Part shown: positions 16,847 to 24,304 of the stretch, one piece after another
Position numbering within the stretch: the stretch's first letter is position 1
How the letters are laid out: every line of letters begins with the position of its first letter
NCBI GenBank assembly: GCA_947167045.1
Contig: CAMVGO010000025.1
Span: 1 to 34,043, forward strand
Length of the DNA: 34,043 bases
DNA from: an uncultured Clostridia bacterium
GTDB taxonomy: Bacteria; Bacillota; Clostridia; Saccharofermentanales; Saccharofermentanaceae
Reading direction: 5' to 3'
Program-made: the position numbers and the translations under genes
Notes under the pieces: model-generated
Databases searched by the model: none
Told to the model about the DNA's origin: nothing
The model's input: the letters and a program-made list of their open reading frames with translations, nothing else

Positions 16847-17695
16847 TCAGCAGAATCCTTTCTCTATAGCTAATTCGGCACGTTCCTTGCTCTTGCCGCC
16901 CTTTGCGATCTCATTTGCGACAAAGTCGGGGTGTGCCTTTATGAATGCAGTCATGTAATCAGCGGGAGATTCAAGGAAATGGAGGATCATCTCCTTCTGT
17001 GCCTCGTTAATGATACCATTTGCGGTCGCCTCATCAAAAAGCGCCTTGTCTATGCCGGTAAGTGCATGGAGCTCAACACCTAAGTTCTTCAGCACTTCCC
17101 TGCCGCTCTGGCATCTGTCGACGACAGCGACAGTATCAGTGATCTCTGAGCCGATGCCTCTGATAACGGGTATCCATGCTCTCTCATAAGAAGATGCTTC
17201 GGTAATGAGATCCGCGATGTGGAGCGCCTTCTTGCCTTTAAGGTCGATATCAAGTGAATCGACAGCTCCTTCTTCGATCTTTTCGGAATATACGAAATTC
17301 ATGTCCTTGAAGATCGTGAGATGGGGCTTACCTAAAAGATATGCAGGCATCATGGAGAAGAAATAGTCCCTTCTCTCACCGCCGGAGATATAGTCGAAAT
17401 CGAGCTTTGATGCTGCTTCAGCGAGTTTGTCCGAAACCATCTTGAACGTGCCGCCCTTATTGTAATAAGCGAGCATCATGTCGAAGATCTCCTCGGGAGC
17501 AGTAAGTCTGTCGGAAGCGATCGCCTGTTCGATCCTCTTGAGGACTTCGCCTGCGGCTGCTTCATTCTCCAACAGGAAATGAGTATTGATGAAGAAAGGT
17601 CCCAAACGGCCTGACGTATACCAGAAAGGCTGATCTTCAGGTGCGACCCTGATGGCGTTTGTGGCAAACAGTGCTTCGATTATGGTGTTTTCCAT
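16847..17695 (-). CDS. pyrE: Orotate phosphoribosyltransferase-like protein (divergent)
   Basis: Placed where the operon needs orotate phosphoribosyltransferase (orotate + PRPP to OMP). OPRT-like segments are FWYTSGRLGPFFINTHF (24-40), ISGGERRDYFF (103-113) and a Rossmann-type strand leading to ADLITEASSY (161-170) at the PRPP-loop position. At 282 residues it is about 80 longer than usual OPRT, and the PRPP loop lacks the acidic pair and TGG found in typical PyrE (EDVITTGGS-like). So the assignment rests on segment similarity plus operon position. The start at 17695 has AAGGAG 7-8 nt upstream; a GTG frame extension to 17731 reaches the pyrD stop. A different phosphoribosyltransferase-fold role remains possible. 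Confidence 0.7.
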   Translation of the reverse strand: MENTIIEALFATNAIRVAPEDQPFWYTSGRLGPFFINTHFLLENEAAAGEVLKRIEQAIASDRLTAPEEIFDMMLAYYNKGGTFKMVSDKLAEAASKLDFDYISGGERRDYFFSMMPAYLLGKPHLTIFKDMNFVYSEKIEEGAVDSLDIDLKGKKALHIADLITEASSYERAWIPVIRGIGSEITDTVAVVDRCQSGREVLKNLGVELHALTGIDKALFDEATANGIINEAQKEMILHFLESPADYMTAFIKAHPDFVANEIAKGGKSKERAELAIEKGFC

Positions 17696-17727
17696 GCTGT
17701 CTATCTCCTTATCGTTCTTTATCGTTA

Positions 17728-18642
17728 TCACCAGCGCTGTAAAGTGCCGGTAAGGTCTTTTAATGCTATTTTGTTGTCTTCGCAGTACTTCTCAAGATCG
17801 GACGTGAGATCAACGGGAAGCGCGGGATGCACGAGGCACGCCGTACCGACTTCTACCGCGAAAGCTCCGGCGATCATGAACTCGATGACGTCCTTGTAGT
17901 CGGCGATACCGCCGCAGCCTACGATCGGGATATCGAGCACCTGGCTGCACTCAGCTACCATGCGGATGGCAACGGGTTTTACCGCGGGACCTGAATATCC
18001 GCCCGTGTTATTCGTAAGTACCGGTCTTCTGGTCCTGATATCGATCCTCATACCCATGAGGGTGTTGATGAGAACAACGGCATCAGCGCCGCCAGCCTGT
18101 GCTGCGAGAGCCGTCGCCTTGATATCAGTGACATTGGGAGTAAGCTTGATCCAGATAGGCAGATCCGTAAGCTTCCTGAGTTCAGAAGTGATGTATCTGA
18201 TGGCAGAAGGATCGCTTCCTATGGTCATGCAGCCTTCCTTGACGTTCGGGCATGACAGGTTTATCTCCAGTGCATCGATCTTATCCTTGTGGGGATCGAG
18301 CTTTTTGACCATTTCGATATAGTCTTCATAGCTGTGACCTGCAACGTTGACGATAACGGCAGCACCGGAATCTCTCATGAAGTCCAGGTCGTTTTCAATG
18401 AAATAATCAACTCCGGGATTCTGAAGTCCAACGGAATTGAGCATGCCCGAATCGCACTCGGCGACTCTTACGCCGGGATTGCCGGCTCTGGGCTTTATGG
18501 TAAGTCCCTTAGACGAGATGCCACCCAGGATCTTAAGGTCATAGTATTCGGAAAGTTCACGTCCGAAGTTGCAGGTTCCTGAAGCAAGTATCAGTGGGCT
18601 TTTCAGGTTTACGCTTCCGACATTAACAGATAATGCGTTCAT
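17728..18642 (-). CDS. pyrD: Dihydroorotate dehydrogenase B, catalytic subunit
   Basis: 304-residue class 1B FMN enzyme oxidising dihydroorotate to orotate, working with the PyrK electron-transfer subunit encoded just upstream. The class 1 active-site Cys is in INLSCPNVKEG (Cys131). SGTCNFGREL, VGLQNPG, WIKLTPNV, GGYSGPAVKP and VGCGGI (FMN phosphate region) are present. ATG at 18642 overlaps the pyrK stop (TAATG) and is preceded by GGGAGGTGG. Upstream in-frame codons lie within pyrK and are not needed. Confidence 0.95.
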   Translation of the reverse strand: MNALSVNVGSVNLKSPLILASGTCNFGRELSEYYDLKILGGISSKGLTIKPRAGNPGVRVAECDSGMLNSVGLQNPGVDYFIENDLDFMRDSGAAVIVNVAGHSYEDYIEMVKKLDPHKDKIDALEINLSCPNVKEGCMTIGSDPSAIRYITSELRKLTDLPIWIKLTPNVTDIKATALAAQAGGADAVVLINTLMGMRIDIRTRRPVLTNNTGGYSGPAVKPVAIRMVAECSQVLDIPIVGCGGIADYKDVIEFMIAGAFAVEVGTACLVHPALPVDLTSDLEKYCEDNKIALKDLTGTLQRW

Positions 18643-19412
18643 TACCAGACCACCTCCCTGCTGTCGAAAACGGGACCTTCCTTGCAGCATCTGACATTCT
18701 TATATCCGTCCGGACCGTCGTCTTTGACTTTGACCGTGCAGCAGAGGCAGATGCCCGCGCCGCAGGCCATGCGCTGCTCCATAGAAACAAGGCACTTCAT
18801 GTTCTTCCCGCCTGCCCATGCTCCGACAGCCTTCATCATGGGGATGGGGCCGACGCAGCAAACGAGAGTATTTGAAGGATCCTTGATCTCAAGCGTATCA
18901 AGGCCTGCTATGACCGTACCCTTGATCCCTGTGTCACCGCTGTCTGTGGTAAGCACATATCCGGGCTTATTGAGGATCACCTGTGAAGCGTTACGGAAAC
19001 CTTCGCATACTGTAACGTTCTTGCCGAGAGACGTGAGAGTCTCGTAAGCGAAGTTTATCGGGAAGACACCCGTGCCGCCGCCGGTAAGGATGATGTTGTC
19101 ATATCCTTCGAAATCAAAGCCGTTGCCTAAAGGTCCGAGGCAGTCGGCTGTAAGGCCGGGTTCGAACTTTGCGATCTCGGAGGTGCCTTTTCCGACGATC
19201 TTTACGCCGATATAAAAGATCCCGTTAGCTTTATCGACACTGGCAATGCCAAACGGTCTTTTAAGGAAAACCGTTCCAGCCGAGATGTTTACAAACTGTC
19301 CGGGAATAGCAGAACTTGCTATCCCGGGACATTCGAACCCGAGATAACAAGTATCGCTGTTTAAAAATTCTTTTGTGACTAATCTGATCTTATATTCTTG
19401 TTTCTGCGACAT
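18642..19412 (-). CDS. pyrK: Dihydroorotate dehydrogenase B, electron transfer subunit
   Basis: 256-residue FAD/2Fe-2S subunit that passes electrons from PyrD to NAD+. The FAD-binding element is KRPFGIAS (51-58), the nucleotide-binding glycine loop LTGGGTGVFP (109-118), and the cluster cysteines are Cys217, 222, 225 and 242/243 in ACGAGICLCC...CC. It shares one base with the pyrF stop (TAATG) and one with pyrD, so all three are translationally linked. The ribosome site here is weak, which suits coupling. Confidence 0.94.
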   Translation of the reverse strand: MSQKQEYKIRLVTKEFLNSDTCYLGFECPGIASSAIPGQFVNISAGTVFLKRPFGIASVDKANGIFYIGVKIVGKGTSEIAKFEPGLTADCLGPLGNGFDFEGYDNIILTGGGTGVFPINFAYETLTSLGKNVTVCEGFRNASQVILNKPGYVLTTDSGDTGIKGTVIAGLDTLEIKDPSNTLVCCVGPIPMMKAVGAWAGGKNMKCLVSMEQRMACGAGICLCCTVKVKDDGPDGYKNVRCCKEGPVFDSREVVW

Positions 19413-20371
19413 TACTGTATTACATACTTACGATGCAGGATCGCCTCGTTAAGTTTATCCTTCATGTTCTCTGCTTCATATCTTGCGGCCTTGCCGAAAT
19501 CCTCAGGCTTGAAGAAATCGGGTCTTGCCTGCCATGCAGTCATGATGCTCCTGGAAGCGTTTACGATACCGCCCTTACCGTTGGGAGTGAATCCTGCGAC
19601 AGCTGCGTCAGCGCCCGCACCCTGCGCACCGTAACCGGGAACGAGGATGAATGCGTTGGGCATCTCCTTACGGAGCTGTACAGCCTGCTCGGGCCATGTG
19701 GCACCGACTACTGCGCCTACGGATGAGAAGCCTTCCTCACCGATCATTTCTTCGCCCCATTCGGAAACCTTTGAAGCGACTGCCTCATATAACTTGCGAC
19801 CGTCAGAGAGTTCAAGATCCTGGAAATCTCCTGCTGAAGGATTGGATGTTCTTACGAGGCAGAAGACGCCCTTTCCGTCGCGCTTTGCAACGTCGATGAA
19901 AGGCTTAACGCCGTCGATGCCGAGATAGCAGTTTACCGTGCAGGCATCAAATCCGCTCATTGCCATCGAATCGCCTAAGAGAAGGTCTGTCTTACCGATG
20001 ACCGCCTCAGCGTAAGCGGTAGCGGTGGAACCGATGTCGTTTCTCTTGCAGTCACCTATTACGAGCATGCCCTTTCTCTGGGCATATCTTGCGGTGAGGA
20101 GCATCGTCTTGATCGAATCAACGCCGTACATCTCATAATAAGCGTATTGGAGCTTTACAGCAGGAACGATGTCACATGTCTGGTCGATTATCTCTTTGTT
20201 GAAGAGCCAGATAGCCTTGGCCGTGGCTTTTGTGGGTTCCTCCGGGAAGAGCTGCTCGGCATATTCCTTAAGATGTTGGGGAATGTAATCGAGCTTAGGA
20301 TCGAGACCGATAACCGAAGGGTTCTGCATCTCATCGATCTTTCTTACCAGGCAATCAGCAAAGTTTCTCAT
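19412..20371 (-). CDS. pyrF: Orotidine 5'-phosphate decarboxylase (type 2)
   Basis: 319 residues, decarboxylating OMP to UMP, the last step of the pathway. The catalytic DxKxxD array is GDCKRNDIGSTA (Asp107, Lys109, Asp112). Length and the segments IGLDPKLDYIP, MSGFDACTVNCYLG and LVPGYGAQGAG fit the longer type 2 subfamily. The start overlaps the 3' end of pyrC by 17 bp and has GGGAGGA upstream. Confidence 0.95.
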   Translation of the reverse strand: MRNFADCLVRKIDEMQNPSVIGLDPKLDYIPQHLKEYAEQLFPEEPTKATAKAIWLFNKEIIDQTCDIVPAVKLQYAYYEMYGVDSIKTMLLTARYAQRKGMLVIGDCKRNDIGSTATAYAEAVIGKTDLLLGDSMAMSGFDACTVNCYLGIDGVKPFIDVAKRDGKGVFCLVRTSNPSAGDFQDLELSDGRKLYEAVASKVSEWGEEMIGEEGFSSVGAVVGATWPEQAVQLRKEMPNAFILVPGYGAQGAGADAAVAGFTPNGKGGIVNASRSIMTAWQARPDFFKPEDFGKAARYEAENMKDKLNEAILHRKYVIQ

Positions 20372-21614
20372 ACGTGACTTTTCCTCCCATTATTGTAAGT
20401 ATGGTTTCACCATATAATTTCCAACCGTCATACGGCGTGTTTCTTGATTTGGAGAGCATCTTTTCCTTGTCGAAAATGAACTCGTTCTCAAGATCGAACA
20501 CCGCGAGATCCGCATCATCTCCGACATTCATGCCGCCCCTTCCGAGCTTTAAGATATTGGAAGGACCGTAGCACATCAGTTCGATGAGGCGCTCCAGAGT
20601 TATCTCTCCTGTTTTTACAAGATAAGTGTACCCCAAAGCGAAGGCAGTCTCAAACCCTAATATACCATTCAAAGCGACAGAAAACTCACACACTTTCTCG
20701 TCAGCATGATGAGGTGCATTATCGGTGGCGATCGCATCGATAGTTCCGTCCTTGAGGCCTTCGATGATCGCAAGCCTGTGTTCCTCTGTCCTGAGCGGCG
20801 GATGCATCTTATAATTCGTGTCGTAATCCGCGCACTTGTCGTCAGTCAGAGTGAAGTAATGAGGGCATGTCTCGCATGTTACCTTTACTCCCCTGGCCTT
20901 GGCTTCCCTTATCATGCGGACGCCGCCCTTTGTGCTGACGTGGCAGATGTGTACGGGAATGCCCAGATATTCCGAGAGGATTATGTCTCTGGCGATCATT
21001 ATGTCCTCAGCTGCAGTAGGAATGCCCCTGATGCCGATCGAGGTAGATACGACGCCTTCGTTCATCGCGCCTTCCGAAAGGCTCTCATCCTCGCAGTGAT
21101 TGAGTACCGGAAGATTGAAGTCTGAAGAATACTCCATAACCTTTCTCATTATGCCGGCGTTCTTTATGGGGTGGCCGTCGTCAGATACCGCGACGATGCC
21201 TGCTTCCTTCATGAGTCCCATCTCGGATATGAGCTCACCGTTTATGCCCTTGGTTGCGGCGCCGATCGGATAGACTCTGCAGTTGTCCGCTTCCTTTGCC
21301 TTCTTGATGATGCCGCTGATTACAGCCGCGTTATCAGCTGTAGGATTGGTGTTCGGCATGCAGCAGATCGAGGTGTATCCGCCCTTTGCAGCGCTCGCCG
21401 TGCCCGTTGCGATCGTTTCTTTGTATTCTCCGCCGGGTTCTCTTAAGTGGCAGTGCATGTCGACCAGACCGGGAGTTACAGTCGCTCCCTTAAGGTCGAT
21501 CACTCTGTCTGCCTTATCTTCAGCGAATTCATTGGCAAACTTGCCGTCTTCTATAAATACCTTCGAAGCATTATCGTTTCCGAAAACTTTGCAGTTGGTT
21601 AAGATGATTCTCAC
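20355..21614 (-). CDS. pyrC: Dihydroorotase
   Basis: 419-residue class I-type dihydroorotase, cyclising carbamoyl-aspartate. Metal site HxH in VDMHCHLREPG (His54, His56), plus NHCEDESL, HICHVSTKGG and ATDNAPHHADEK. It begins with GTG at 21614, overlapping the pyrB stop by four bases (GTGA); AAGGAGG upstream supports this start. A TATA-like or separate promoter is not seen, consistent with operon transcription. Confidence 0.95.
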   Translation of the reverse strand: MRIILTNCKVFGNDNASKVFIEDGKFANEFAEDKADRVIDLKGATVTPGLVDMHCHLREPGGEYKETIATGTASAAKGGYTSICCMPNTNPTADNAAVISGIIKKAKEADNCRVYPIGAATKGINGELISEMGLMKEAGIVAVSDDGHPIKNAGIMRKVMEYSSDFNLPVLNHCEDESLSEGAMNEGVVSTSIGIRGIPTAAEDIMIARDIILSEYLGIPVHICHVSTKGGVRMIREAKARGVKVTCETCPHYFTLTDDKCADYDTNYKMHPPLRTEEHRLAIIEGLKDGTIDAIATDNAPHHADEKVCEFSVALNGILGFETAFALGYTYLVKTGEITLERLIELMCYGPSNILKLGRGGMNVGDDADLAVFDLENEFIFDKEKMLSKSRNTPYDGWKLYGETILTIMGGKVTYEKLC

Positions 21615-22540
21615 AGTTGGTTCCTCCTTGCCATGAGCAGGTACAGAACTGCCATTCTGACTGCGACGCCGTTAGTTACCTGTTCATTTATCACCGACTG
21701 GTCGCAGTCGTAGACTGCCGTCGGAAGCTCGACTCCGTGGTTGCACGGACCCGGGTGCATCAGGAATGCATCGGGCTTTGCAAGTGCGAGCATCTCGGGT
21801 GTGATAGCGTAGAATCTCGCATATTCCGCGATCGAGGGGAAGAGCGATTTCTGCTGCCTCTCAAGCTGGACACGGAGTCCCATTACGGCATCCGCATCCT
21901 TGATGCAGTCTGCAACGCTGTCGGCGATCCTGACGCCCATGTTCTCGATACCTATCGGCATCATGGTCTTAGGACCGTACACGCTGACCTTCGCGCCGAG
22001 CTTTGATAAGCCGATAGCGTTGGATCTAACTACTCTCGAATGATAGATGTCGCCGCAGATCGCGATGTTCTTGCCTTCGAACGTGTCGAATCTCTCATAC
22101 ATCGTGAGCATGTCCAGTAGTGCCTGTGTCGGATGCTCGTTCATACCGTCGCCTGCATTTACTACAGAAGCCTTGAGGTAAGGAGCTATGAAATGAGGAG
22201 CTCCGGACTGGTTGTGTCTCATGATTATTATGTCCGTACCCATCATGTCTATCGTGCGTGCGGTATCAAGGAGCGATTCGCCCTTGTTTACCGAGCTTCC
22301 CGAAGTCGAGATGTTCGCGGATGCCGAGCCCATGTATTTCGATGCGAGCTCGAAAGAAAGCCTCGTTCTCGTTGAGTTCTCATAGAAGAGCGTAACGACC
22401 GACTTTCCCTGAAGGTGTGATGTTTTCTTGTTTGCGGACGCGATGACGAGCTTCATCGTCTTTGCCGTGTCCAGGATCTCCATGATCTCTTCTGCGGTAA
22501 GCTGCTTCATTCCGAGGAGATCTTTGCTCTTAAGTCCCAT
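21611..22540 (-). CDS. pyrB: Aspartate carbamoyltransferase catalytic subunit
   Basis: 309 residues, joining carbamoyl phosphate and aspartate. Carbamoyl-phosphate site FYENSTRTRLSFELA, also MRHNQSGAPHF, HPTQALLDMLTMYE and LMHPGPCNHGVELP. ATG at 22540 is preferred to ATG at 22546 because GAGGAGGA directly abuts the earlier one but is well spaced for the later. No pyrI regulatory subunit accompanies it, as usual in Firmicutes with PyrR control. Confidence 0.94.
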   Translation of the reverse strand: MGLKSKDLLGMKQLTAEEIMEILDTAKTMKLVIASANKKTSHLQGKSVVTLFYENSTRTRLSFELASKYMGSASANISTSGSSVNKGESLLDTARTIDMMGTDIIIMRHNQSGAPHFIAPYLKASVVNAGDGMNEHPTQALLDMLTMYERFDTFEGKNIAICGDIYHSRVVRSNAIGLSKLGAKVSVYGPKTMMPIGIENMGVRIADSVADCIKDADAVMGLRVQLERQQKSLFPSIAEYARFYAITPEMLALAKPDAFLMHPGPCNHGVELPTAVYDCDQSVINEQVTNGVAVRMAVLYLLMARRNQL

Positions 22541-22542
22541 TA

Positions 22543-23091
22543 TCATTCCTCCTCTTTAAGCAGTATTACTCTGTCCTGACCGTCAACTTCCTTGACTTCG
22601 ACGTCGATGTGCTCGGTTATCGCGGTCGGAACGTTCTTGCCGACATAGTCAGCTCTGAACGGGAGCTGTCTGTGTCCTCTGTCTATAAGGATGGCGAGCT
22701 GTATGTTAGCAGGCCTTCCCATATCGAAAATGTTCTCTATCGCGGCTCTTGTGGTCCTGCCGGTAAAGAGAACATCATCTACAAGGATTATCTTTTTGTC
22801 ATTTACATCGAAAGGGATGTCTGTGCCGTTTACGACCGGATGAGCCGAGAGCATCGAGAGGTCATCTCTGTAGAAGGTGATGTCGAGGATACCCATTGGA
22901 ACCTTTACGCCCTCAATCTCTTCCAAAAGCTTGCGAAGTCTCATCGCGAGGGGCACTCCCCTCTTTTGGATCCCTATGATAGCGACATTATCAAGTCCGT
23001 CGTTGTGCTCGACGATCTCGTGGGAGATCCTGATGAGAGCACGGGACATTGCCGCTTCATCCATCAATTCGTGACCGGGAATCAATACCAT
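22543..23091 (-). CDS. pyrR: Bifunctional PyrR: pyr operon attenuation protein / uracil phosphoribosyltransferase
   Basis: 182 residues. PyrR binds UMP and then the pyr leader RNA, stabilising the hairpin that allows termination; it also has weak uracil phosphoribosyltransferase activity. The PRPP loop IILVDDVLFTGRTTRAAIENI is intact, and GIQKRGVPLAMRL and LIDRGHRQLPFRADYVGKN match the family. The start codon comes right after a T7 tract that ends a leader terminator, and the AGGAAGGAG ribosome site lies inside the terminator's 3' arm. First gene of the operon; feedback by its own product is expected. Confidence 0.96.
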   Translation of the reverse strand: MVLIPGHELMDEAAMSRALIRISHEIVEHNDGLDNVAIIGIQKRGVPLAMRLRKLLEEIEGVKVPMGILDITFYRDDLSMLSAHPVVNGTDIPFDVNDKKIILVDDVLFTGRTTRAAIENIFDMGRPANIQLAILIDRGHRQLPFRADYVGKNVPTAITEHIDVEVKEVDGQDRVILLKEEE

Positions 23092-23148
23092 AAAAAAACT
23101 CCTTCCTCATAGAATATGGCTGTGCGCCACCGTCCGGCTAGAGAAGGA
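23092..23148 (-). terminator. pyr leader terminator (attenuator) overlapping the pyrR ribosome site
   Basis: On the minus strand TTCCTTC-TC-TAG (23149-23138) pairs with CTA-TGAGGAAGGA (23112-23100), about 11 pairs with two single-base bulges, enclosing a TGGC/GCCA inner stem. Seven T (23098-23092) follow and end directly at the pyrR ATG. The pairing would also hide the pyrR Shine-Dalgarno. Confidence 0.8.
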
Positions 23149-23180
23149 ATCCGTAAATAAATCAATATTAACAGCTACTT

Positions 23181-23198
23181 ACGGCCTCGCCGGACCGT
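23181..23198 (-). promoter_or_regulatory. PyrR-binding RNA hairpin (anti-antiterminator)
   Basis: The minus-strand sequence ACGGTCCGGCGAGGCCGT matches the PyrR recognition loop consensus (TCCnGnGAGG) closed by ACGG/CCGT. An outer ACAGC/GCTGT pairing (about 23213-23170) can extend it. The same GTCCGGC can instead pair with GCCGGAC inside the terminator, and CCGTAA with TTACGG, giving the alternative antiterminator. Confidence 0.88.
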
Positions 23199-23281
23199 TT
23201 AAAGTTTTGCTGTAAGAATTCTATATTTTTAGTCCCCGAAAAGCAACAGCAAATGTCGAACTAATTGAGGCAAAAAATGAG

Positions 23282-24208
23282 TTACGCGATGAACCCGGTC
23301 TTACTCAGAAAATCCCTGATATAACCCGTGTATTTCTCGAATCCCGCCGTATATCTGCTCATCGCATGACCTGCGCCCTCAACATATATCAGCTCAGTGT
23401 ATGCCCCGTTCATCGAAGCGGCTTCCTTAAGTTTTTCGCTGTGATACGGCAGGATCAACGAATCGGCGGTTCCGTGTATAAACAGGACCGGTATGTTTTT
23501 ATTCTTTTTAAGGTGCTCGACAGCACAGGTTTCCTTCATGTCAACATGGTATATGAGTTTTGACGCGAGATTTATGCAGGGCACGATGAAAGCCATATGA
23601 AGGCGTCTGTAGCCGTCATAAACGACATCGTAGCATCTCGTAAAGCCGCAGTCCGCAACGATGAAATCGATCTTAGGATCGAATCTTACTACCGAACAGA
23701 CAGTCGAGCTTCCCATCGATTCGCCGTGAAGTCCAAGTATCTTAAGGTCTTTGTACCTGCTGCGCGTATCTTCGATGACATATTTGAGGTCTTCGGATTC
23801 ATAGTTTCCCAATGTGTATATGGTCTTCTCGTTAAGTCCGTGAGTCCTGGCATCGTAGATTATGCATGAGAAACCGAGCTTTATGTATGAATTCACGTAT
23901 TTGACTGCACCGTAGCGGCATGAAGTATGGCCGTGGCAGATTATCACGTACTTACCTGTTCCTCTGGTCACGTCATTTTCGACGAACATCGCGTGAAGTA
24001 TGTAGCCGTCCTTGCCCCTGATCTCGTATTCGGTCTTGTCATATGAATCAAAATCGAGCCACAGGCCCCTCTCCTTGTTCCACGCCATCTCTTTTTCGAG
24101 CGTCATGGTCCTGGGCTTTAAAGACAGCTTCGCATTGCGCCATGAGAATATGACAACTGATACGAGCAGGAATAAGACAATGGCTGAAACCGTTATAATC
24201 CAGGGCAT
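23282..24208 (-). CDS. Membrane-anchored alpha/beta-hydrolase
   Basis: 308 residues: one N-terminal membrane helix (about 4-22), then a complete alpha/beta-hydrolase domain. Oxyanion region ICHGHTS, nucleophile GESMG (Ser164), acid in IHGTAD (Asp249), and histidine in GAGHAMSRY (His281). It is a close paralogue of the gene at 31263 (shared KIDFIVADCGF, IEDT...RY, GESMGxST). Related proteins are annotated as serine aminopeptidase-type or esterase-type hydrolases; the substrate is unknown. AGGAG lies 8 nt before ATG. It is co-directional with the pyr operon but separated from pyrR by the pyr leader, so not clearly part of it. Confidence 0.87.
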   Translation of the reverse strand: MPWIITVSAIVLFLLVSVVIFSWRNAKLSLKPRTMTLEKEMAWNKERGLWLDFDSYDKTEYEIRGKDGYILHAMFVENDVTRGTGKYVIICHGHTSCRYGAVKYVNSYIKLGFSCIIYDARTHGLNEKTIYTLGNYESEDLKYVIEDTRSRYKDLKILGLHGESMGSSTVCSVVRFDPKIDFIVADCGFTRCYDVVYDGYRRLHMAFIVPCINLASKLIYHVDMKETCAVEHLKKNKNIPVLFIHGTADSLILPYHSEKLKEAASMNGAYTELIYVEGAGHAMSRYTAGFEKYTGYIRDFLSKTGFIA

Positions 24209-24304
24209 CTGAAGACTCCTAAATAAAAATTATCTGTATTTTAACATCAGTCTGCCCGCAAACTGAAATCATTAACACCTGTACTGGAAGTTATAGCTGA
24301 CAGT

